The position numbers and the translations under genes were made by a program. From assembly GCA_003693705.1 (NCBI GenBank), contig RBZT01000684.1, forward strand, positions 115,485 through 179,484: a stretch of DNA of 64,000 nt. Direction: 5' to 3'. Each line of letters opens with the position of its first letter. Position 1 is the stretch's first letter. Under the pieces are notes generated by a model that was not told the DNA's origin, did not search any database, and saw only the letters and a list, made by a program, of their open reading frames with translations. The stretch is from Polymyxa betae (Eukaryota > Endomyxa > Phytomyxea > Plasmodiophorida > Plasmodiophoridae). Below are positions 55,039 to 64,000 of the stretch, piece by piece.

Positions 55039-55521
55039 TGTTGAAGGAGCTGATTGCAGCTCAGCCGGAAACTCTATCGTTTTGATAAAAACACAAAGAT
55101 CGAGTTACTGTAAGTAGTTTAGAAACTGCAAAAGCACAACTTCATGGGAAAAAAAATCAGAATGCAAGATTCTCAAATTTAGGATACTCTGGTCGCATTT
55201 CAGGGTTGAGGGCTTATTAGGTCTTGCCTTGATGTATACATTATGGATCGATAGTATTTTGATGGCCAATATACTAAATCAAGGTTAACAACAAGAAAAG
55301 CAATGGCACTGTTTCAGGCGAGTTATTTACCTTAACGATCAATCGTGATCTACTGCAGCACAAAAACCAATAGGAGATTTTGAGTGCTTGGCCAGGCACA
55401 AAGTTGTAAACACTATGGAAATTTGAATTTTTAAGTTTCAAGCACATCTTAACATTACATGCAAGTTTTCAAAAGCACAAGGTGGACATGAAAGGGAAGG
55501 TTATGTACTGGGTAATATAGT
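55039..55521. other. AT-rich intergenic region
   Basis: No coding signal; 3' side of the exonuclease gene. Confidence 0.4.
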
Positions 55522-57869
55522 TTAGATATTAAATTCGATTACGTTTTCGGTCAGAGACAATAGAGTAAAGAAATCATTGGCGTTGCAGTCCTCATTATTT
55601 TCTGACAGCGACTCTGTTATGGGGCAATCCTCGACGATTCTGTCAGCCATCAGAACTAAGCAATATGCATCAAGCGCAGCATAGAGAATCTATTCGAGGA
55701 TTAGTTTTTATGCGTTGAGACTCAGAAGATTGCCTGGCACCTGTGATTTCCTTAAAGGCCGACGCTCCCAGTTTGAAACCTGCTCTGTTTTGTCAAGTTG
55801 AAGACCAAGAATGGACTCGCAAGCTTGCGAGAGACCTAAAACAAGAACTCTGAATGAATTTTTCAAAAGCCGAAAGTTATATCATACTCAAGCCTTGCTT
55901 TTTTGATTCGGAGGGAATGATCTTCATCATCACCTTCTGCAGATCCAGCACCGAATGAATTTTGGTGAGGCTTGGGTCCATGAGTGTTTTGACGAGCATT
56001 TGCACTATAAAAGTTGATGTGACTTTCAAAGGGCTTCAGCTAAGGAAGCACACTTACAATCGCTCCCGACTCCAAATCCGATCTTGAGAATATCGGGATT
56101 TTCAAAAACTGATCGCAAGATCTTCAACCGGCGATTCCCAATGGGTAATGTTAAGTCCAGTAGAACACAACAATTTGGTGTTGCTAGCTAAACGACAAGC
56201 TTAAGGAAAGAAGAAATTGCAACAGAAAACCAACCTGGAGGAGAGCAACTTTATCAGATTCGGCCTGACTCCAAACGCAGAAGTGGGGCCTGCATTCCAA
56301 ATCGATGCTAATCAAAGACGAACTTAATAACAAGTATTCGAGCTCGCTATCACTGGGCTCAAAAACACACTCCACAGGCAACGTGAGGTAGTTCTGAGGT
56401 GTCTCCGCGAAGTCCTTCTGGTCAGAGAAGCAACTATTTAACAGTATGAGCCATGGCTTCAGTGATAGATAATACCATACACAACACATTCTTCAGGAAT
56501 AATAATATCAAGATCAAGAGCGAGATCATCCTCAGAGATTCCAAACATAGAACAAAGAGCATCAGCATCGGACCGATGACCAGATTTAAGTGCAGCTATT
56601 GCTATCTCCAATTGAAGATCAAAATTATCGCCACAAATAAGCTCAGCAAATTCGATAAGAAGACCTAATCAAGTTATAAAAACAAATAAAAAGAATTTTA
56701 GGAACTAACCTTGATGCATAATGGCCTCTAGTTCGGGAAGCTTAGCTGCAATTTCGATTTGCGGATACCCATGAACGTCCATTGAGCAATCAAAGACAAT
56801 CCGGAGGGCTTGTTTAGCATCTTGAGAGAAAGCAGCCATGACTAACTGATGCAGGAGAACTGGATTGCCTTGTGCAAGCTCAGCTGCCCACTTATAATGT
56901 TTGGTTCTGATTAAAGGGTCGAACAGCTCTTCGAATGGCAGCAATGACTGAAGCGAAAGCTCCTTAACGAAGACGTAGACGTCATCAAGGCGGCCAACAT
57001 TTGTAAGGAGTTCTCGAGTCTTTGCAATCAGATTTTCTTCGGACAGAGGTAGTTCCAAAAGATTAATAAGATTGGCCCAAATTTTAGGTGGCAGCCCTGA
57101 CCTGGTTGACAGTTAATTAATGGTGATGACAAAACATTGCAACTGCCAACCCAAATGCCATGAGTTTCTGACGTAGATGACTCCCATCTTCCTCTGGAAA
57201 ATTGGTATAATTCTGTTCACAAAGCTGCAACAAGATAGTAGCTAAAGGATTTAGAAGCCAGAAAAGTGCACGCTCGTGGCTGGGAGAGTGCCTTTGTGTG
57301 GATCTCATGAACCAGAATTCCACCAATTTCTGTTACAAGTCAGGACCAAGGAAGATAGGCGGACAGTCGAGCGTACTAGAGCAAATCTCAGTGGATTAGA
57401 AACCTTCTCTACTGAAACAGACAAGTTGGAATTGATCCAATCATGAGCGCCGTTGAAAGAGAGCTTGAACAAAGCATCAAATGTACCCATGCCCTCTTCA
57501 GCAGACAGTTTGACATTGAAATCGTTAATGAGCATCTCTCTAAAAAAAATTCAAAAAGCACACACACGAGGTGCCATTGAAAAACCTTTCTTGGCGTTTC
57601 TTTTCATTAGCATTGCGCTTAGCTCGTCGAGTATTTTGACGGCTTTCGACATAATTGAACCCTCCTAAGGAATCAGGTCGCGAAAGAAACCTGGATGGGT
57701 TTGCAGACTGTAGATTTGGCGATTGAATCTGAGAAATGGTTGGCGACGGCGAGGAATCTTCTTGATGCGGCTGATTGGTCTTGGGTTCTGGATTTCGAGT
57801 ACTCGCCGGCAAGGCATCATCTTGCACTGATTCATTACCCAGTGGTGAGGATTCCTGAATACGCTTCAA
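55522..57869 (-). CDS. MUT-7/EXD-type 3'-5' exonuclease
   Basis: Helical N-terminal part (LINDFNVKLSAEEGMGTFDA, LLNPLATILLQLCEQNYTNF, SGLPPKIWANLINLLELPLS, RELLTNVGRLDDVYVFVKEL) followed by a DEDDy exonuclease domain: LPVECVFEPSDSELEYLLLS, SLISIDLECRPHF (motif I DxE), KIGFGVGSDC (motif II), GLSQACESILGLQLDKTEQV and ILYAALDAYCLVLMADRI (motif III YxxxD). Related proteins trim small RNAs or act as RNase D-like enzymes. The region 57540-57869 codes for a Ser/Pro/Gln-rich disordered segment (SSPSPTISQIQSPNLQSANP) spliced onto the frame, with no ATG of its own, so the gene extends upstream or is continuous with the frame at 57889-59780. Confidence 0.8.
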
Positions 57870-57888
57870 TCCCTAATCAAAAGGACTG

Positions 57889-59780
57889 TTAACGTTTTGC
57901 TGACGCTCTTGCAGAATCGAGGATACCGATACAGAACTGGTTCCTATATTATGGCCACGTACAGCGATAGTTGCTGTGCGACCAGGATTCAGAGCATCAC
58001 GGGTCTAGAAGCAAAATTAGTCATCACCTAAGCAAGGGATACACCGTCGACCTTATCAGAATCAGGCTGTCGGCTTTCCAGAGTAAAAGAGGAAGTCGCT
58101 GGTCTTGAAACCTGATGTCATAATTTGACTAAGCGAAAACGAAGCTGTATTTTTGCTAGTACAAATCGTTTCTGGGCTGCAGGGTGAACGGAAGGAAGTG
58201 ATATCGGCTTTATCAACTGACGAGAATCAAAACGTCTGTATGTGCATTTCATTTTTGGTTTCGATTTATTGGAGTCATTGGGAATAGACTCAGTCTCCTA
58301 AAGGGCAATCAGAACAATATTGTTTTTTTAGGAAACACTACCGTTAACGGATCAGAAGAATCGGATGGACTACCGAGCTGACTGTCGTTTTTTATCTCAT
58401 CCACTGAAACATCTGGGGTCTGTCAACTATCAGCTAAGGTGTTAAAGCCCACAACCCGATTTACCTCTAGCTCAGTATTGGTATCAACGTGGCTTGGAGA
58501 GGAAGAGGCAGAAGGAAATAATACATGGCTGACATCGCGACGATCCTCGATGTCTGTTGTTGTTTCGTGGTTAAATTCCTAGAAACAATCACGTACATTG
58601 CAGAAATGATATGCCACTATACAGGCTGTTTGCTTTTTGCTGCAGAACTTATCCACAATGTCTGCTTGTCTTCAGTGAAATCATCGGGGTTTTCGGTCTG
58701 TGGAAATGTCAGATCATGGTCTAAATCCGCTACGTTAGATGAGACACTTAGAGTTTGTGGCTGCAACACAGGATGAATGTTAGAAAACCCATTTTCCTTG
58801 AGTAACTTCACCACTAATAGAACGGTATTTAAGATATAGCTTACCATTTTCAGTTTCGAGAGACGCTGCAAGCCAGAGCGCATACCCAAACGAGGCACTA
58901 GAGTTCCTAACGACGCTGGCTTGGATGCATTGATAGTAACCTCCGTCGCCGCCTAAAAATTGCTGAGTTTAACGTTCAGCCTTTCCAAAAAGTGATGACA
59001 GAAAAGCATCACAAAACAACAACCATTCAAGAAATAAATAGAGCACAGAGAAACTCACAGGAGCGAAATGTTGCATCGGCAAAACCCTCCTGGCATTTGG
59101 CTTTGCGATAGGTTGCTTTGTTTGCTACAAATTTGGAAGATTGAATAACGACATAGATTCTATAGAAGCCTGGCACCTCAGCTGAGGAAGAGCTTTGATA
59201 TCCCGAGTCTGATTCTGATCGACTGCTGAGAAAAGTCGTTTAAATTTTTCGATAAAGACGGGCGGCGAAAACCTACAGAGCTTCGCTACTCGCAACCGCT
59301 GTGGAAGCCGATTGCAGAAACAGCTGCTTATCAAACCTGACGATAGCAGTTAGAGAAGCTTTCGAACTCAAATGCCAGTAAACTCACCGTCTATACGACC
59401 CTGGAGCGCCATTCATGAACTCACCGGAGGTAAATGAGAGCAGTCATACGAAGGTAGTGGGAAGAATGGCCTAAAGGTGACCTCAAGCCACCAAGAGAGA
59501 TGCCGTTACACAATTTCCAAATATTAACGGATCTTCCTCTGTTAGTGTTGAACCAGTTGCCGATGATGACGAGGTTAATGGACCGGGCAGCTTCGACACA
59601 CGGAACCCCTAACGCGACGGGATCGGATCTAACAAAATTTGCGCGACTCGTCAGCAGATAACTATGATGGCTCAAGTCCGATCTTAATGGACTTGGCGGG
59701 AAATCGGTTCTCTTTGGGGCATTCGGGTTCGCTGCCAATGCGGCAATGTCTCTGCGCAGCGCTGATAAGCTGGATGCCAT
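57889..59780 (-). CDS. Long Ser/Thr-rich disordered protein, possibly the N terminus of the exonuclease gene
   Basis: Starting MASSLSALRRDIAALAANPN, a chain of small exons with phase-compatible introns encodes mostly disordered, charged and Ser-rich sequence: SRSESDSGYQSSSSAEQ, PNARRVLPMQHFAP, ASLGTLVPRLGMRSGLQRLS, DVSHVLFPSASSSPSHVDTN, DSQLGSPSDSSDPLTE and RTATIAVRGHNIGTSSVSVS. No domain recognised. The frame meets a TAG at about 57889, but a 60-nt GT-AG intron there would fuse it in frame to the exonuclease. Exon borders around 59100-59600 are uncertain. Confidence 0.5.
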
Positions 59781-59978
59781 TTTTCAAGTCGTTTGTAGAA
59801 AACCTCGATACTGATTGCGGTTCAACATTTAATATTCGGTACAACGCTTTCTTCGGCTTTAAAAATCATTCCTTTGATTGTGGTCCTCAGCGCAGACAAG
59901 GCGTTGATACACGCCATGCTTCAAGGGCTCCATTTCCTTATATGCAGAGGTAAATTCTGGAAAAGCATATTCGTTTAG

Positions 59979-61510
59979 TTATTTAGCCATCATCAGCTCC
60001 AGCTTTAGCTGTCTAAAATTCTCGTCGAAAGGTTTCACCTGAAGCGATTTATCAATAGTTCGCCTAGCATCTTCGAGAAGGCCAAGGTTATTATAGCAAA
60101 CAGCAAGATGGTACGATGCCGTCAGCTTGTCCTGTGGATACCTAACCACCGATTGAATGCTGTGTAATTGAGCACCCATGTACGTACTCGGCTATAATTG
60201 CTCGCCAAACAACAGAGGCTTGTTCCCACAGCTTCATGTCCATTAATAAGCGACCAATAGCTAAACAATGCCGAACGCTTGAAAGAAACCTCCGCTCAAA
60301 GACATTCAGTACAGCTGTCTGTAGTCTGTTTTTGACATCGTCAGGAGCATCAGAATATTGTAGTCGGCCTTCTAAACGAATAAATACCTGAATTTGAATT
60401 CAGAAATTAAAGTTATAAAGACAGCGAAGAACAATGTACTTCTGGGTCAAATTGAGAATGCTCTAGCAGCCATAAAGCGGTTAAAATATTTATATCCACT
60501 TTGAAGTCCTGTAAATTTGGAATAGAACCATCGCCAACAATGTGATTAAAGGCCGAAACTGCATCAGGAGAATACTTTCCAAAGCATACCAAAGCCGAAT
60601 TAGGAGATAATTTGTTCGAAAAGATGCTGCCACCAAGAACAGTCATTGCGGATCTCAGCGATTTCCGTAGACATTCACCAGGAAGCTGCCTAAGTTAAAG
60701 GTTAACTATTAATCATTGAGTAAATATGGGTATCGCGACGTACAAAACGTTTGGGCAATCGTCGATCGCCATAAGCATAAAATTTCCACGAGTGATATGA
60801 AGAAGATTAAGAATCGCATCGAAGGCCCCAACTGGAACACAGAAATGTTCTCCTCCTTCTTCCTCAGCTTGCTCTAAGATCCGATTCAATGGCTTGTGTT
60901 CCCCCGTATAATACGGCGTCTTCGCCAGATCAACAGATGAGAAGCTCAGTTTGATTCTTGATCGCTTTATGATCTCTTCATCTTGTAAATCAGGTTCCCA
61001 TTGCCGACAGGAATCTACTTGAACTAGACCCTCAAACAGCTTTCCATCTCGCATTGAAAAAACATCGAACCTAAGGCGATCAAGCAGTAGCGACTCAGCA
61101 ATAACGGCGGTCGGTTCGGGCTTGAAACGGCGACCGGAAGAGAATCTACATTCTGTGTCATATTCCGGGTCGTAAACCGAAAATTCCAGGTTGTTGAAAT
61201 TCGAGAAATTTCGACGCTCGAAATACGACTGGCACCTCATTATGTAATCACGAGACGGATCGGCTAAGATAAAGACAAAAGACTCTAGCTTGGATGATAA
61301 AATGTCCACAAGAGTTCGGAATACCAGAAAAGCAAATTCACCATTCCTGCAATTCAGAATGAGAATATTGGGCACAATCGACGCCGGTTGACTATTCACA
61401 AAGCCTGCCACAACGTTGGCGCAATAAGCTGCCAGATCGGCGGCGTGCCGCGGCAGCTTTCTTGGGATCTGCCAGACCGAAGAATGGGACAAGCGGCGAG
61501 GTGCCATCAT
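59979..61510 (-). CDS. TPR protein with N-terminal Rossmann/methyltransferase-like domain
   Basis: Four exons joined by GTACGT-type donors give about 520 residues. The N-terminal 130 residues contain NILILNCRNGEFAFLVFRTL and ESFVFILADPSRDYIMRCQS, spaced like motifs I and II of an S-adenosylmethionine-dependent methyltransferase but with a degenerate glycine loop. The C-terminal part is helical: VFIRLEGRLQYSDAPDDV, CLAIGRLLMDMKLWEQAS and a clear TPR pair KLTASYHLAVCYNNLGLLED plus ARRTIDKSLQVKPFDENF. Not assigned to a family. Enzyme activity is doubtful. Confidence 0.6.
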
Positions 61511-61741
61511 CGTTGTGCTTTATCAAAACAGAGATCGCCTGTTTAGTGGCGCGGACCTCAATCTGCAACAGCCAGTTAGAATCTCGGTATTTGTTATGGC
61601 GATTTCGAGTCTACACGCCCTCAACCATGCTAATTGCACTCAAAATAGTGATTTGATTAATACTTTGTCGACTGTTCGTGTTTGATTTGTTTGATTGGTT
61701 GGGTGTTTATTGAATATTACAATTTCACAGGACTGATCTTT

Positions 61742-63252
61742 TCAGTTGGATCGCAACGGCGACATCTTGGAGAGATTTCTGGTTCTGTCATGGCCAGTTT
61801 CAATAATCTCTAATTCCTGAAAATTATACGAATCACCTTTGAATATTGCACGACGGATAAGTTCCTCCTGCTGACGAATGATCTGCTTGAGATCCTTAAT
61901 AGTCGATGCTGGATCATCTACAAGATGATCATTGGAGGTAGCTTCTTCTGGCAGATCTTGTTTTAGCGGGTTATCCAGCTATTCGAAACAAAATCATTCC
62001 ATGATGGACTTCACAGAAAGTTTGCTAACCTTGGCAATAAGCCTTTCTACAATAGCTTGTAGATGCTCGCCAGAAAGCTCTATTGGAAGGTTTAATATCG
62101 TCTCATCAAGTGTACATCTCTCTGAGATGTCGTCCGAATTATTCGAGCGCATTCTGCTGATAACCGAATGAAACAACTCGCGCATGCGAGCGTTCTCATG
62201 ACTCTCAGCCTGCAACCTTTTATCCAGCCGCTGATTCGTTTCTTTCAACAGAATACATTCCTGCATTGCAAGTTATCAGCATCAATAAGTTATCAAATAG
62301 AAGTACCTGCTGCATGTTTTTGCTTTCAAGTTTTGCAGTAGGCAAAATTTGGAAAGACGATTTCATGGAAGGATTCTCAGAGCCGGGCTTACTAGAAGCC
62401 ATCACTGAACGTAATTTTTTCTGGATCTTCTCGCATTCCAGTTCTCGCTTTCGGATCTCATTCTGAATATAATTTAGCTACATTGAAATGAACGCCAAAT
62501 TCGTACATTATACTGCTTATCCTTGAATCGTATCGCATTGTATCTTTTCTCTAATGCCGCATAGTTCAACTTAGCTTTCTTTTCAGCAAGCTTCTGCTCT
62601 TTTTCTGAATCGCCAAGTCTTTCTTTTAATATATGTAACTATCCAGATACATCAGACAACAAGGCAAAAACTCTATTCGGCATTTACCGTCTGCTGCAGA
62701 TGCTCTATCTCTACGTTTAATGACATCTCGGTGTCCTTATGCGAGATGAGTGCAGCCTAACCACTTTAATGACGAACACGTTCTAAAACACAGTCGTTTA
62801 CTTTAAGCGAGGTGTTTTCATGCATACATTCTTGAACCAATTGATTCAGATGCGATATTCGTTTGATAAGCATGGAGGTCACTTTCCTCACAGGGTGATC
62901 GGCAACGTCTGGAAAATCGCATTCGTCCACGTCTGAATATGTCAGCCCTAGACTTTTCAAGGATTCGATGATGGACAGCGATCCATCGTAGTTAACAGGA
63001 TCGTGATTGAACTCGAACTTTCTAAGCAACAAAATCGTATACTGGACAGAAAATCACTGGACGCTAACCATACAGCGGCTTCTTCACTTTGGTCGGCGAT
63101 CTTCTCAAAGTTCGCATTGCTGGCGTCCGATTCTCTTTCTGATGACGCTGCCTGACCCGAGCAGCAGCAGACACAGCTGGCGGCGAAACAACGAATGCCA
63201 TCGGTCGCGGTCGCGATGGTGCATCCTTATTGCTGTCTAACTGACCATCCAT
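61742..63252 (-). CDS. Coiled-coil protein, ADIP/Msd1 (SSX2IP)-like
   Basis: Starts with a disordered basic N terminus (RPRPMAFVVSPPAVSAAARV) spliced via a 46-nt intron to LLLRKFEFNHDPVNYDGSLS and IIESLKSLGLTYSDVDE, then VTSMLIKRISHLNQLVQECM. A long coiled coil follows over several exons (LHILKERLGDSEKEQKLAEK, KLNYAALEKRYNAIRFK, LLKETNQRLDKRLQAESHEN) and the end LEIIETGHDRTRNLSKMSPL. The order (short predicted globular LNxxLxSLGL segment, N/Y-LLQ stretch, coiled coil) matches the ADIP family, which anchors gamma-tubulin complexes to spindle poles and cell junctions. Exon borders in the middle are approximate. Function is by resemblance only. Confidence 0.55.
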
Positions 63253-64000
63253 AGCTGATAGCCGTTAGTATAAATACAATTTTGAACTTGGGACCATTCA
63301 GCGCGCTTAACAGGACAGTACACAAAATTCTGCGTCAAACACTTGAATGAAAACGCATACGCCCATACGGTACTTAAATTAAAGAAGCATTTTTTCCAAG
63401 TTATCAAAATGATAATTTGTTTTTAATTTTAATTACAGTATATGTACTTTTAAAAAAGTGGTAGCATACCAGTATGTGCATGATAGTATGATACCGAAAT
63501 CTTGGAAGGTCGAAATTTATCCCCTTCTGGCATAGGTACAGAAGATCACAGAGTCTGTTGCTTTACAGAAATTACCCCGAAGTATCCTATCCATAAGTGG
63601 TTTTCTCATCTAAACAGATTGCTGGGGTCGATTTGAGATCACAACTGTAGACTCGCCTTCGAAGCCATCCGTTTCAATGGAGAAGCTGATAGGTTGCCAG
63701 AATTAAACGAGTTTATATGAAATGAATAGTCCTATCGAGCAGAATGCGATCTTTCCACAACAGCTTTCAGCGCTCTGGATAGAGTTTTCTACAGTTTCTG
63801 ACAATGGGCAGGGAATTGTTAGCATGATTTTGTTGAAAAATATTAATTACATGAACACATTCCTTTCGAATCTTTCACAATTTCTTTTTACTTAATTTGA
63901 ATCTGATTACGAACGCTCGAAGTAATGATTACCACACGATCATCAATAAGGGGTATTATCGGCGAATGTAGTTTGGCGTAGTTGATAACACAATCTAACA
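63253..64000. other. AT-rich intergenic end of window
   Basis: Promoter side of the ADIP-like gene, then about 600 bp with no coding signal on either strand. Confidence 0.4.

Noticed and set aside
57870-57890. 21-nt intron in the exonuclease/disordered region
   Set aside because: A 60-nt intron with the same acceptor and a donor further upstream explains the in-frame TAG without an extreme size.

Overview
The window is a gene-dense nuclear fragment of a eukaryote with roughly 45-50% GC. About 38 protein genes lie on both strands with short intergenic gaps. Most are split by very small GT-AG introns, usually 45-62 nt, so gene models had to be joined by eye from exons, intron phases and family alignments. 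A 100-N scaffold gap lies at 37862-37961. I see no rRNA, tRNA, CRISPR array, intact transposon or operon structure.

The organism looks like a unicellular or parasitic protist, not an animal or fungus. A Skp1-type GlcNAc-transferase, a plant-type (ILR3-like) bHLH factor, a RabE/Rab8 GTPase, an SSRP1 without HMG box, and plant/SAR-type telomere-like motifs (TTTAGGG/TTTTAGGG) inside introns all occur together. This would fit a rhizarian such as a plasmodiophorid, but that is inference; only a ribosomal RNA or multi-gene tree would settle it.

Layout. 0.8-6.3 kb: acidic nuclear protein, bHLH factor, CCT6 chaperonin subunit. 6.7-12.4 kb: unknown protein, large helical-repeat protein, seipin. 12.5-18.5 kb: NAD(P)HX epimerase, class III alcohol dehydrogenase (with a 7-nt microexon), Rab8-like GTPase, Skp1-type GlcNAc-transferase. 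19.8-26.5 kb: pseudogene copy of the first gene, FCP1 CTD phosphatase, small His-rich secreted protein, basic coiled-coil protein, SNIP1-like FHA protein, ProX/YbaK deacylase with two apparent frameshifts, small mitochondrial-looking protein. 27-35 kb: kinesin with an N-terminal CBM20 domain, glutamate-type mitochondrial carrier, tRNA dimethylallyltransferase, Arc1p/AIMP1-like synthetase cofactor; introns here carry telomere-like repeats. 36-40.4 kb: TIP30-like reductase and a long mucin-like, probably GPI-anchored surface protein. 40.4-46.5 kb: actin-related protein, RPL12, CFIm25, RPL36, coiled-coil/Zn-knuckle protein. 47.4-54 kb: two ML-domain secreted proteins flanking SSRP1 and a secreted VWD-mucin protein. 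54.8-63.3 kb: MUT-7-type exonuclease, a disordered protein, a TPR protein and an ADIP/Msd1-like coiled-coil protein.

Functionally the window is mostly housekeeping: transcription and chromatin (FCP1, SSRP1, SNIP1, bHLH), RNA processing and translation (CFIm25, RPL12, RPL36, IPT, AIMP1), lipid and organelle biology (seipin, ML proteins, carrier) and cytoskeleton (kinesin, ARP, ADIP). Between these sit several secreted or surface proteins that are the most lineage-specific content.
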